Notes under the pieces: model-generated | Databases searched by the model: none | Told to the model about the DNA's origin: nothing | The model's input: only the letters and a program-made list of their open reading frames with translations | DNA from: Sipunculus nudus | Taxonomy: Eukaryota; Annelida; Sipuncula; Golfingiida; Sipunculidae | Length of the DNA stretch: 64,000 nucleotides | Direction of reading: 5' to 3' | NCBI GenBank assembly: GCA_026874595.1 | Contig: CM049307.1 | Coordinates: 60,706,870-60,770,869 of the forward strand | Program-made: the position numbers and the translations under genes | Part shown: piece after piece, positions 53,501-58,100 of the stretch | Layout of the letters: each line of letters starts with the position of its first letter | How positions within the stretch are numbered: position 1 is the first letter of the stretch

Positions 53501-54265
53501 AATTTCATTACATTTATGATCAAACAGGGGTGGATCCAGGATTTAGGAAAAGGGGGGCTCCAACCAAGGAGGACTAATGAAAATCCTAAAAAATAAGGTC
53601 ATCAGGTCTGGAAAAGGTGGGGGGGGGGGTCCAGGCTGCAAAATTTCATCTGAAACCCTTTAAAAAAGGTTGCTTCAGGTGAACGGGGGGGGGGGGGGGT
53701 CCGGACCCCCCGATCTGCTTAAAGTCAAATGTTAAAATTTTAACACTGAGCAGAATTTGGAAACCAAAAATTACAGGCTAACAATAACAGGTTACTTAAG
53801 ATAAATGCTTAAGAATTATGTTGTCTTTTGATGTGTATGCTCAACTGTTCACTCAGTTTACAAATATACCAAGTGTGCATCAAGGCCTTTTACATTTTTG
53901 TTCATATTTTTTTCTAAATATTTAATAATTATATGTTATCTCTTTGAATCGGTGATGGGGTCGTGATGACAGAATAATATGGTGGATCATAATTTGTATG
54001 GGAGATGAGCCTCATCACACCAACATACTGAAAACTATTGTCAGTATTGATTCTAACCACCAGTGGATCGCGCTAATGACTCCTATAGTCTGCGCAGAGA
54101 CACTGCCGGCCTCGCCATGGATATAGATATAGGCGCGGCTACCACGCCTATCTTGGCGTCTTTCAACGTGACAACATTTCCAGCGATTAAAAATGAATGA
54201 AAACGTATATATCTTACCTTATATACACTATCTGTGATCAAATGGGCCTTTTCCGCGTCCGACAT
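1..54265 (-). CDS. BAIAP2: IRSp53/BAIAP2-family I-BAR and SH3 scaffold gene (16 coding exons, 3' end off window)
   Basis: The coding sequence is the join, on the minus strand, of 54265-54218, 48864-48789, 48451-48362, 26425-26364, 25987-25916, 25264-25136, 21821-21756, 19769-19683, 16978-16868, 9689-9521, 7249-7075, 5414-5355, 4991-4838, 1487-1344, 1007-580 and 57-1. Every junction uses GT-AG and keeps frame. The product (about 642 residues in view) has an IMD/I-BAR domain (1-247), an SH3 domain (about 318-372), polyproline tracts (about 487-495 and 600-613) and a WH2-like NPFTNVKLKK at 625-634. Known family members bind PI(4,5)P2 membranes through the I-BAR dimer, drive protrusions, and recruit WAVE, Ena/VASP and Eps8 through SH3. 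An ortholog predating the vertebrate BAIAP2/BAIAP2L1/BAIAP2L2 split is expected in a mollusc, so the symbol names the family. No clear CRIB motif was found in the linker. Confidence 0.93.
580..1007 (-). CDS. BAIAP2: BAIAP2 exon 15 (polyproline and His/Gln/Tyr-rich region, residues 482-623)
   Basis: The open frame starts PMAQEPPLPPPPPPVPQ, then runs through about 100 residues rich in His, Gln, Asn, Tyr, Gly and Ser (for example GSYQQHYHHQQQG), then GDFPPPPPPQLDPPPPP and HNREYGTGQYM. The proline tracts resemble profilin, EVH1 or SH3 ligands. The central part looks intrinsically disordered and prion-like. The acceptor is TTTTCAG, the donor AG|GTGAGA and the exit phase 2. Shadow frames on the + strand here are artefacts of the repetitive composition. 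Confidence 0.87.
1344..1487 (-). CDS. BAIAP2: BAIAP2 exon 14 (proline-containing linker, residues 434-481)
   Basis: Begins DQEKHKDRYIMQMNVQHSQT and contains QDPPPLPPEGAP, a short proline ligand-like segment, before ..FNMATNIQ. The acceptor is TTTCTCAG, the donor CAG|GTGTGC and the phase 0/0. There is no clear vertebrate counterpart, but it is supported by phase, open frame and coding-like composition. Confidence 0.82.
2072..4630 (-). mobile_element. Helentron-like non-autonomous element, family A copy 1
   Basis: Read on the minus strand, the 5' end is AGCTCAGCTGACT and the 3' end has the complementary AGCTGAGCG, then a GGCCCATGGGCC hairpin and CTAG (2075-2072) followed by T. The core holds seven tandem units with GGTGGCGCCACC-type centres at 2276, 2614, 2940, 3279, 3605, 3944 and 4284, a period of 326-340 bp. 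No transposase is present. Small ORFs within it are repeat-derived. It lies in the intron between exons 14 and 13. Confidence 0.68.
2697..4026. repeat. 665-bp higher-order tandem duplication inside the family A array
   Basis: Two consecutive dimers (about 2697-3361 and 3362-4026) are almost identical, while single 326- and 339-bp units differ more from one another. The core centres repeat exactly 665 bp apart (2940 to 3605, 3279 to 3944). Confidence 0.75.
4838..4991 (-). CDS. BAIAP2: BAIAP2 exon 13 (Ser-rich linker, residues 382-433)
   Basis: Begins G-MGHHRVKSLGDISTSGLDE and runs to ..VYDHSLLQVVSSPVA. Two donors keep frame: GCT|GTAAGA (end 4838, chosen as closer to consensus at +3 to +6) and CAG|GTTGTC (end 4859, seven residues shorter). 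RVKSLGDIS is a plausible basophilic phosphosite of the kind that recruits 14-3-3 in IRSp53 (inference). The acceptor is ATTCAG. Confidence 0.82.
5355..5414 (-). CDS. BAIAP2: BAIAP2 exon 12 (end of SH3, residues 362-381)
   Basis: Reads R-MGWFPLTFTQPIASGSRQT. GWFP(L)T(F) is the conserved SH3 tail (GWFPFSYTRVL in IRSp53). The exon is only 60 bp. The acceptor is GTTTCAG, the donor AGG|GTGAGT and the exit phase 2. Confidence 0.94.
7075..7249 (-). CDS. BAIAP2: BAIAP2 exon 11 (most of the SH3 domain, residues 304-361)
   Basis: Contains VKALYNHTGNNETQLSF then NEGDTVALIG and DGWQYGE. These are the ALYDY, acidic/RT-loop and Trp (W352) signatures of an SH3 domain. The SH3 domain in this family binds proline-rich partners such as WAVE2, Mena and Eps8. 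Entry is phase 1 and exit phase 2. The donor AAG|GTCAGT falls before the WFP motif, which is on exon 12. Confidence 0.95.
7799..9164 (-). mobile_element. Helentron-like element, family B copy 1
   Basis: The left edge is CTAG, a spacer, then the hairpin GTAGTCG-ACAAG-CGACTAC and GTATCTGCC. The right edge is a decayed TTTTGCAGATAC. The core alternates two half-units about 130-150 bp apart, each with a GGTGG(C/T)GCCACC centre and phrases such as gagatatgag.ttggatgtctgcagc. The terminal palindrome at the right is partly deleted. It lies in the intron between exons 11 and 10. Confidence 0.65.
9521..9689 (-). CDS. BAIAP2: BAIAP2 exon 10 (linker, residues 248-304)
   Basis: Starts EDVYNIPDGEGDISDMRQDS and ends ..QQEYSGRSSGDS. 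It is acidic then Gly/Ser-rich, with two tyrosines in acidic or Gln context, and joins the I-BAR domain to SH3. The family conserves this linker poorly. The acceptor is TTTCAG after a T-rich tract, the donor CAG|GTTTGT and the exit phase 1. The partial CRIB motif of vertebrate IRSp53 is not obvious here. Confidence 0.82.
11320..11830. repeat. Unclassified dispersed repeat, copy 1
   Basis: Shares several blocks in order with 31480-31920: 'agttgttagtaaacacagt', 'ttgacaaacaca'-like, 'aggttcaa.ggatt.tctttaa' and 'ttggaataggcccctt'. It is interrupted by a G-run at about 11595. Confidence 0.5.
12868..12970. repeat. Fragment of the CAGTGGAGCATCATTTATC MITE
   Basis: TACAGTGGGGCATCATTTAT followed by 'gagaatttgt' and 'aactgagtacc' blocks similar to the element at 46320. 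The right end was not found. Confidence 0.45.
13052..13239. mobile_element. TA-flanked MITE (pogo/Tc1-mariner-like)
   Basis: TACAGTGAAACCTTGTTGTG at the left is mirrored by CACAACGAGGTTTCACTGTA at the right. The element is 188 bp including TA duplications. The CAGTGAAACC terminus is typical of pogo-type MITEs. Confidence 0.75.
15055..15290 (+). mobile_element. Possible tRNA-derived SINE head
   Basis: The stretch agtaaaatacttggctctct..gggttggatccctgg resembles a tRNA A box to B box (GGTTGGATCCC) layout with the right spacing. It is followed by 'tctctctgtgtcttcctg' text. The 65-codon ORF here is incidental. Confidence 0.35.
15765..15848. repeat. Short tandem duplication (about 50 bp, two copies)
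   Basis: 'cacagtgacacct(c/gg)a.gagcatggtggacagttgac' occurs twice in a row with a few differences. Confidence 0.6.
16868..16978 (-). CDS. BAIAP2: BAIAP2 exon 9 (end of I-BAR, residues 211-247)
   Basis: Reads SHDLLTKHMTEWTRLSRRPN and ends ..EALVQSFRNLQ. It corresponds to GKELLAQKLPLWQQACADP, the last I-BAR helix. The acceptor is ATTTCAG, the donor CAG|GTGGGT and the phase 0/0. The phase fits exon 10 directly, although an unseen extra phase-0 exon in the 7.2-kb intron cannot be excluded. Confidence 0.92.
17095..17364. mobile_element. GGCC-ended MITE, copy 3
   Basis: Left GGCAAAATAAATGCATGG then TTCTCAGGCACCGC, right GCCTGAGAACCATACC then T-run GGCC. It has the same interior as copies 1 and 2. 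It sits about 115 bp upstream of exon 9's acceptor in the intron. Confidence 0.7.
18545..19160. repeat. Family E tandem repeat (about 145-156 bp units with gaaggtcaaggtca)
   Basis: Four diverged units each carry a (gaccttgaag)atgaaggtcaagg block, a 'cgaacttgtctgagat' block, 'aaatttcag.ggaaaat' and 'cttcaaaagttattgcgttcac'. The array ends in acagacgatgacagacgatg, then a G-run. It lies in the intron between exons 9 and 8. Confidence 0.65.
19260..19420. mobile_element. TA-flanked MITE (161 bp)
   Basis: TACAGTAAAACTCACTTATC at the left is mirrored by TTGAGGTTTACTGTA at the right. A (TA)n tract follows immediately and may have grown from the terminal TA. Confidence 0.6.
19419..19500. repeat. (TA)n microsatellite
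   Basis: About 80 bp of nearly pure TA repeat. An ORF of alternating Ile and Tyr across it is not a gene. Confidence 0.95.
19683..19769 (-). CDS. BAIAP2: BAIAP2 exon 8 (I-BAR, residues 182-210)
   Basis: Encodes ALIEERKRYCFLLDRMCAMI then RNNAAHHSK. It is a near one-to-one match to ALTEERRRFCFLVEKQCAVA..SAAYHSK, the best-conserved stretch of the I-BAR domain. The acceptor is TTTATTAG and the donor AAG|GTATCG (weak at +5/+6). Confidence 0.95.
20430..21205 (+). mobile_element. Solo LTR of a retrotransposon
   Basis: The block begins TGTAAC and ends GTTACA (perfect 6-bp terminal inverted repeats, TG..CA) and is flanked by TTTA on both sides (20426-20429 and 21206-21209). It has TATA-like runs followed by AATAAA at about 21117, in the right place for an LTR polyadenylation signal. 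There is an internal direct repeat GTATTCGTTCTCTGCTTGGC (about 20674 and 21052). Its CpG content is higher than the surrounding intron. No internal retroviral-type genes remain, so it is taken as a solo LTR from recombination. The family (Gypsy or other) is not determinable. Confidence 0.65.
21756..21821 (-). CDS. BAIAP2: BAIAP2 exon 7 (I-BAR, residues 160-181)
   Basis: Encodes YSREVKEYQAKLEEYHIQSL then RT. It is equivalent to KYSDKELQYIDAISNKQGELENY, but shorter. The acceptor is ATTTCAG. The donor ACG|GTTAGT is slightly non-consensus at +3. Both phases are 0. Confidence 0.9.
21892..23436 (-). mobile_element. Helentron-like element, family D
   Basis: The left edge is CTAG-AT-GTGTCG-GAA-CGACAC-GA-ATGCCCCCGCC. 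The right edge is the palindrome ATGCCCCGGCCAC..GTGGCGGGGGCAT. Read on the minus strand this is a 5' inverted repeat, its complement before a 3' hairpin, then CTAG|T. The core has eight units of about 180 bp (gtcaaaagtaggtcaac, atctgcaggcattgcgaaaa). It lies just downstream of exon 7 in transcription terms (intron 6 side, starting 71 bp beyond the exon's acceptor). Confidence 0.7.
24594..24678. repeat. (TA)n microsatellite
   Basis: About 85 bp of pure AT dinucleotide. Confidence 0.95.
25136..25264 (-). CDS. BAIAP2: BAIAP2 exon 6 (I-BAR basic patch, residues 117-159)
   Basis: Begins LIYKKYSTGHKFHATPFEKA and contains KKQKKKNK at residues 141-148. That segment matches the position of the lysine cluster (around 142-147 in human IRSp53) used for binding acidic phospholipid and F-actin. 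The acceptor is ATTTCAG, the donor CAG|GTGAGT, and both phases are 0. Confidence 0.94.
25916..25987 (-). CDS. BAIAP2: BAIAP2 exon 5 (I-BAR, residues 93-116)
   Basis: Encodes IKVFHAELLIPLETKQENEF then KQVN, aligned with LKSFHNELLTQLEQKVELD. The acceptor is TTTTCAG and the donor AAT|GTAAGT. A direct copy of the donor lies 21 bp downstream (exon end at 25895) and would add seven in-frame residues (VSLGQVN). The upstream donor gives the family's usual spacing, so it is taken as the main form. Confidence 0.92.
26364..26425 (-). CDS. BAIAP2: BAIAP2 exon 4 (I-BAR, residues 72-92)
   Basis: Encodes GGALLQIADLYKEINTSLID then N, aligned with ELGDVLFQMAEVHRQIQNQL of IRSp53. The acceptor is TTTTACAG, the donor AAT|GTAAGT and the exit phase 0. 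It follows a 21.9-kb intron, the longest of the gene. The exon is only 62 bp, too short to detect except by homology and phase. Confidence 0.93.
26694..26930. repeat. Degenerate minisatellite of about 42-45 bp units with CCAAT-like boxes
   Basis: About six diverged units of the form 'gctaatggccaatcagattct..acagaaggctt..gtt' (for example ATTGGCCAATCAGG at about 26785). Lies in intron 3. Confidence 0.6.
28543..28830. mobile_element. GGCC-ended MITE, copy 2
   Basis: Left end GGCCAAAAAAATAAAAGG then TATGGTTTTCAGGCACTGCC, right end GCATGAGAACCAAACC then T/A-rich. Its interior matches copy 1 (for example 'gcttttccc.gatcaaatgacatttttatcaa'). It directly abuts the TTAA-ended element on its right. 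Confidence 0.7.
28834..29207. mobile_element. TTAA-ended MITE
   Basis: TTAA is at both ends (28834-28837 and 29204-29207) and the terminal repeats AGCTGTGTTTCCAT and ATGGAAACGCAGCT are inverted copies. The interior is CpG-rich compared with its surroundings and contains repeated cgtatccg/gtccgtaaaa words. A TTAA target suggests piggyBac type, though a Harbinger-like TAA cannot be excluded. Overlapping ORFs at 28794-29139 are not genes. Confidence 0.6.
31193..31214. repeat. Poly-G tract
   Basis: 22 consecutive G. Similar runs occur at about 11597-11612, 19162-19183, 53621-53629, 53686-53699 and 56184-56198, and poly-C at 18526-18536, 39599-39617 and 46129-46139. Confidence 0.9.
31480..31920. 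repeat. Unclassified dispersed repeat, copy 2
   Basis: Second copy of the repeat at 11320-11830. The common block order suggests an old transposon or SINE/LINE tail. No coding capacity was seen. Confidence 0.5.
33433..35578 (-). mobile_element. Helentron-like element, family A copy 2, interrupted by a family B insertion
   Basis: The left end has CAAG then the GACCCATGGGTC palindrome and GCTCAGCTGACT. The right end has AGTCAGCTGAGCT at the end of a gacagacagacgg-rich tail. Between are family A tandem units (centres near 34277, 34618, 34953 and 35227). Bases 33616-34267 are a separate nested family B element. Confidence 0.65.
33616..34267 (-). mobile_element. Helentron-like element, family B copy 2, nested in family A copy 2
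   Basis: The edges are CTAG plus hairpin (33616 onward) and GGAGGATAC (to 34267). Removing it rejoins a family A unit, TTTAAAAA|AAAAATACAGG, at the same length as the uninterrupted unit near 2590-2620. So there is no target-site duplication and the insertion lies between two A's (T|T on the element strand). Confidence 0.72.
35600..36790. repeat. Family F tandem repeat (units of about 340-350 bp with a GGTGGCACCACC centre)
   Basis: Three diverged units are centred at 35890, 36243 and 36580. They share blocks such as agaccattac.gcctgcagaa, gtcaacaaaggtggcacc, cagtcacatgatca and tttggtaacaca. It directly abuts family A copy 2 on its left. Confidence 0.65.
36893..38245 (-). mobile_element. Family A-ended element, copy 3, with a nuclear-receptor-site tandem core
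   Basis: A diverged left end (TTAG, then GACCCAATGGTC and GCGCAGCTGAAT) and a good right end (AGTCAGCTGAGCT at about 38232-38244) frame a core different from copies 1 and 2. The core is mainly units of about 170-200 bp with TGACCTTGACCTTTGACC (37030-37860), followed by one decayed family A unit (about 37900-38160). Confidence 0.5.
37030..37857. repeat. Family C tandem repeat rich in TGACCTTGACCTTTGACC
   Basis: About five diverged units each contain gtgaccttgacctttgacc followed by a 'gaccccaaaatc' block. The array ends with a gacagacagacagggtaatc tail. Relatives occur at 50850-51490. Confidence 0.7.
39451..41470 (-). mobile_element. Helentron-like element, family B copy 3 (most intact)
   Basis: The left edge is CTAGAATACGG then GTAGTCG-ACAAG-CGACTAC and GTGTATCCGCC. 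The right edge is a palindrome, GTATCCGCAAAACT..TTTTGGCGGATAC (to 41470). The core has at least four near-identical dimers of 280 bp (GGTGGCGCCACC at 40161, 40441, 40722 and 41002, with a partner centre halfway in each). One centre near 39600 is replaced by a poly-C run. No protein is encoded. Confidence 0.72.
44250..44371. repeat. One-ended MITE fragment (GGTTCGACTGTATA end)
   Basis: Contains 'gaccacttgagtggtcgcat' and ends AGGTTCGACTGTATA, a common right terminus of TA-flanked MITEs. No clear left partner was found. Confidence 0.4.
46320..46715. mobile_element. TA-flanked MITE with CAGTGGAGCATCATTTATC ends
   Basis: Left TACAGTGGAGCATCATTTAT. Right, as complement, TACTATAGTAGAGCATAGTTT. A half copy of the same end (tacagtggggcatcatttatcc) is at 12868-12890. 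Non-autonomous. Confidence 0.6.
47097..47402. mobile_element. GGCC-ended MITE, copy 1 (most intact)
   Basis: Terminal inverted repeats of about 34 bp: GGCCAAAAAAAATAAAAGG then TATGGTTCTCAGGC, mirrored at the right end as GCCTGAGAACCACGCC and a T-run to GGCC. Total 306 bp with an A/T-rich interior and no ORF. The superfamily is not identified. Confidence 0.75.
47665..48095. mobile_element. hAT-like non-autonomous element
   Basis: Left CAGGGTTCCTGTACC and right (as complement) CTGGGTTTCTGCAGGGCC are imperfect inverted ends. Both arms carry repeated TTTTTAAGAC(C) motifs. The flanks share TTAAA but no clean 8-bp duplication is seen. Confidence 0.5.
48362..48451 (-). CDS. BAIAP2: BAIAP2 exon 3 (I-BAR, residues 42-71)
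   Basis: Reads N-VAMAAKSFVDCLTKIGQSA and continues EAGKGGVSDI. It is equivalent to the YAAKGYFDALVKMGELASES region of IRSp53. The acceptor is TTTGCAG, the donor ATAG|GTAAGC and the exit phase 1. An apparent ATG just after the acceptor (in frame +1) is not the start. Confidence 0.94.
48789..48864 (-). CDS. BAIAP2: BAIAP2 exon 2 (I-BAR helix 1, residues 17-41)
   Basis: After a TTTCTCAG-like acceptor (TTTTTCAG) it reads NILDNFNPGVKQLVSFGRAY then QKAIH. This matches the family's FNPSLRNFIAMGKNYEKAL segment. The donor is ACA|GTAAGT and the exit phase is 1. Confidence 0.94.
50465..50530. repeat. (TA)n microsatellite
   Basis: About 65 bp of AT dinucleotide with one ACAT interruption. Confidence 0.95.
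50850..51490. repeat. Family C tandem repeat, second copy
   Basis: Three to four units carry gaccttgaccttt and catgaccccaaaatcaa blocks. The tail (gacagacatacagactgacagggtgatt, then agcacctgcttattcaagc) matches that at 37800-37850. It lies in BAIAP2 intron 1 or 2 territory (between 48864 and 54218). Confidence 0.65.
53524..53730. repeat. Dispersed repeat fragment with G-runs (gggtggatccaggattt)
   Basis: Contains 'gggtggatccaggatttagg', two poly-G tracts (about 53621 and 53686) and 'ggtccggaccccccgatct'. A related inverted fragment is at 56180-56340 ('aacctggatccctccc'). Confidence 0.45.
54218..54265 (-). CDS. BAIAP2: BAIAP2 exon 1 (start codon, residues 1-16)
   Basis: Encodes MSDAEKAHLITDSVYK, which aligns with the vertebrate IRSp53 N-terminus (..EEMHRLTENVYK). 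An in-frame TAA at 54274-54272, three codons upstream, and an A at -3 support this ATG. The donor is AAG|GTAAGA and the exon exits in phase 0. It is followed by a 5.35-kb intron. Confidence 0.92.
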
Positions 54266-54575
54266 ACTGATTTAATTGCAGGGCACATTCGTAATTCTAC
54301 ACGAGGGGATACGTCCATTCGCGCCAACCTGTGAAGTGAAACTGTCGTCTGTCATTACCAGCTGTATTTGTACGTCAGCAGGTCAGAGGTGAGAGGTCAT
54401 CAGTGACACGCGCAGACGGGAATGCCGATAATGACTTATTAGAGCACGCTACTTATTGTACAAGTATAGCTGTCACGTATATCGAATATATGCTGCTTAG
54501 GTACGGTCCTCAGTCGTATCACTTATAATCGTTTATATATCTATAAACTGCAACCTAGCGAGCGCCGAGGTGACA
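54266..54575 (-). promoter_or_regulatory. Probable 5' UTR and core promoter region of the BAIAP2 gene
   Basis: This stretch directly upstream of the ATG is visibly richer in CpG than the introns (for example around 54300-54320, 54405-54425 and 54555-54570). That suggests an unmethylated promoter-type segment. No convincing TATA box was fixed and the start site is not determinable from sequence. A further non-coding first exon is possible. Confidence 0.5.
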
Positions 54576-54576
54576 T

Positions 54577-55172
54577 TTTACTATAATCCGTCCCAAAACC
54601 CGTGTCCGCATGTTTTTTCGCGATAATTATTTTAAAAATATTCTTTAAGAATGCCCTTTGGCCTGACGTAGATAAACGGATATTCCGCCGATTTTGTGTA
54701 AAGAAGTTATATATCATGTAAAATGTATTTACTTTGCGACTCTTTTGCCATATTTATGCTAAAATACCGTGAATGGCGTCTTCCCGGCACTGCTGGACAG
54801 TACATTCCTCCATGTTACACTTTCCATGTCTATGGCTACGTTTGGTGTTTGTAAGACAACTGTGACGTCACAAAGACGTCACAGTGATCGGTCGTGCGTC
54901 ACCTTCAATTGACTGACGTCATAAGTTTGACTTGCTTGTTTATTATCAGTTCTCAGGCAAGGAATAAGTCGTAAACGCTGTAACTTGTTTTGTCATATTT
55001 TGGATTATTCGTCTCATACAAAATTAAAGCAAGGTAAGGCATTACTTTTTGCGTAGGTAGTCGGCGGAATAGCTCCTGCAACCTTTGGACAAAAAAGATT
55101 TACACTGCTTCACTTGTATAAAAAATAATCCCGAAAAACATGCGGACACGGGTACTAGGACGAACTATAAAG
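54577..55172. repeat. About 595-bp element with long imperfect terminal inverted repeats
   Basis: The left arm (54580-54691) and right arm (55061-55172) are inverted copies. ACCCGTGTCCGCATG at 54598-54612 recurs as its complement at 55139-55153. TATTCCGCCGA at 54681-54691 recurs as its complement at 55061-55071. Both pairs share one axis (coordinate sums 109751 and 109752). The arms also share outer CGTCC and inner T-run plus CG blocks. It looks like an old MITE or foldback element just upstream of the gene. Confidence 0.6.
54863..54921. promoter_or_regulatory. Cluster of CRE (CREB/ATF) sites
   Basis: Two perfect TGACGTCA palindromes lie at 54863-54870 and 54914-54921, with an AGACGTCAC half-site variant at 54874-54882. 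Canonical CREs bind CREB/ATF/bZIP dimers. They are 600-655 bp upstream of the BAIAP2 ATG and could act in either direction. They lie inside the inverted-repeat element described separately. Confidence 0.6.
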
Positions 55173-58100
55173 AAAAAAAATGTTTAATTAGCGGACTGTG
55201 TGGTTTGGCCGTGCTGCTGCAATTAAAGTGCCTGTTAGCGCAACGGCGTGTTAAAACCGATATGTGTCATCAGCATAACATGGATGCATATTTTAATACG
55301 TTTTCATTAGTTTCGTCTGTCGATTCGACATGAATGCTTGTTCATTCTTTATCTCAACTTATGTGAATGAAGATATGCATGAGTAAAAACAATTTTTTTA
55401 ATAAATAAATAAAATTTGCTTTCGCGCTCATTTATTTTCACTTTTTATGATAACGGTAATTTATGGCATCTGTTTATTTGCCGAGTTAAACTAACATATC
55501 TTTTTTTTCATTTGCTCAGTTTTAAAACTATAATTAAAAGTTAACAAAGTTTACCAGTTTAACTTGATTTGATCTATAAAAATTTAAATCTCGTATCTCT
55601 CGGATAACTCCCCGAGACTAATAAGCTAAACGAATTTCAGGACAATCCAAAGAATTCTGGCGTTTCGAGAATTATATACAACTATATTATCGTCTCCCAG
55701 GCAGACAACTGCTCGATCGGATCGAGCCTCACACAGTTTCGCATCTGCAGTGAAGAGTGTGAACTGGTTCAACCGGGCAAATCAACGTTGTTCTTGAAAT
55801 CACCATGCATGGCCAAACGTATACGTTACGTCTGTCACTGTTTGGCGTTAATCACCCGTTTCTCTCATTTAGGATGATTTTGTCAAGTATATTTTAGGAC
55901 TACTGAGCTTGGCACGTGACATATATGTCTCACGACGAATTACTACCATATACTTCTGCATGCTTTAAAAAGTCGCACCCTCTATACAAAGGTCTACTAT
56001 AAATAATATAGGGCTTTACATATTACCTTGCACGCTTCCGATTCATGCATTAGTAAAAGTGGTTAGCAACAATTCATGGTGAAAAGCTGAATCGAATTCT
56101 TTAAAAGTTTGTATTTTCGCGATTGCTCGTCATAATCATGCAAAAGGTGACACCACATGTATTCTATACTAGATGACATGACGGGGGGGGGGGGGGGGCA
56201 ACCCGCTCCTTTTGAGTCGCAACAACCTTTTTTCAGGGGTTTAAACCATTTTTTTTTTTCAACCTGGATCCCTCCCTTTTAGAGGTCTGTGAACCTCTTT
56301 TAAGGTTTTCTTATTAGACTTCCTGGGTTGGACCCTCCCCTTTCCAAATTCCCGGATTAGCTCCTGTCCCGCACCTTAATGCCCCTATAGGCCCCCTCCA
56401 CGTTTGTAGAACTCCCTATCACCGTGATTCCAGTATAGACCTGTCTGTGTTTATTTTAAAAGATGGACTGAAAGCATATTTGTTCTGCGAAAGCTATTGG
56501 TCACGAATGACCCTCCCAACCTTTAAGAGGTCTCTGTCCGGAGTTAAGGCGCTATCCGGATCAATATGTTTTAAAACCTGCTTTTTCATATGCAGCAAGT
56601 CCTAACAAAATTCATAGTTTTATCTTCCATTTAACTTTGTCTTGATTTTAACAGCACGAGTGCACAACATTTTCGGATCTCTAGATTTGCACGTATATAT
56701 ATAAGCAGATTGATGTACAATTTATGACTTACCGGGAAAATCTCAGAGCCATCATGTGGCAATTTGAAATCATCATCGAAATTCCCAGAATTGTAGAATA
56801 AGGTTTGCTTTTTATGAGCGAGCCATTTTGTAAACAGGATATGTATAGGTCTATAGGTCAAAATCCATGCACGTTTTCATGTGTTATATAGTTCTTGACC
56901 GCTCTTCGATACTTGCTCTTTGGAACAGGGCTCCCGATCCTCGTCTACCGATCTGCAAGTTGGATTTAGTCTCTTCAGGATATAGGCTAATTCAGTCTTG
57001 GAAAATACATTCATTTCTGAGGAGCAAAATATGCGTCCCGAAAAATAAATTTGCGCGACCTAGATTTTCCATAAAAAAAAAGTGACGGGTGTAAATGATA
57101 CATCATTTTCCTTCCATGGATAATTTTTAACAAGTTCAGATAGAAAATGTTACTTGTCATGATATCTGAAACTGTTTACAGTCTTATATTACAACCCGAA
57201 ATGGGCTTTTCAGATCCTGATCCTTAATTCTGCTCGCCATTCTCTCGGCTAGCCGCTTTCCTATTCCCTCAAACTGCCTCATTTGAATGGATATGATGAC
57301 AACAAACGCACGTGTTTACAAAAACGCGGTAGTTTACAAGATAATAAACAAAGGTCAGACCATTGCTGTAAATCGTGAATAAGTTATCTTACTGAAAAAA
57401 GCTTGTTACTGAACACCAATCATTTCATTTGAAACTTTCCATGATGAAAAATAAACATATTTACGAAATCCACGCACTTTAAGGCCGAAGCGTTCAGTTA
57501 TATGCATACATGGTAAGAAGGCTGCACGAAGATTGATAGCCGTCAGTCGACAAATGGACATTCGCACAGTGAGTCAAGGAAGAACAAAGTTGAGTATATA
57601 GCATTTTTTTCTAAAAACGTTGAAATAAACATCCTTAAACCATTTGAGAATATAATTAATGCAGTTGTCTGGCGTGCTTTTCTGTTATTATCATTAGAGT
57701 GAGCTTGCTCTGTATTCCGCGCAACAAGTTTCCATGACGTTTTTGTAATTCAAAGTCAGGACCCATGACAAGTTGGAGCACTCGATTTTGCTTTGGACCA
57801 GACTCGTCAAAGTTCTGAAAATCTTGCTTGGGACTAGGCTCACCAGTGTTCCGAAGACTCTTTCCTGAGACTCGTGCTTGGGACAACTCTCCTGCCGCAG
57901 TGCTCTCATTGCAATAATTCTAGCATAAATATTGCCGTAGGCTGCCGCCAAAGAATTAATGTATATTTTTTGCCGTGCCAAGTTCAACCTTGGCCAACAC
58001 TCATGAATACCCCTTTCCCTTTGGTTGAAACCAAAGGTGGAAGAGGGTAACGTAGTCCGTTCAAGTAGGTTGGATAATAATAATTTCAAGGCAAAGAACA

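Larger units (their letters stand above)
48865..54217. other. BAIAP2 intron 1 (5.35 kb)
   Basis: Contains the family C array (50850-51490), a TA microsatellite (50465-50530) and a G-run repeat (53524-53730). The rest is A/T-rich with no supported gene. Confidence 0.8.
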
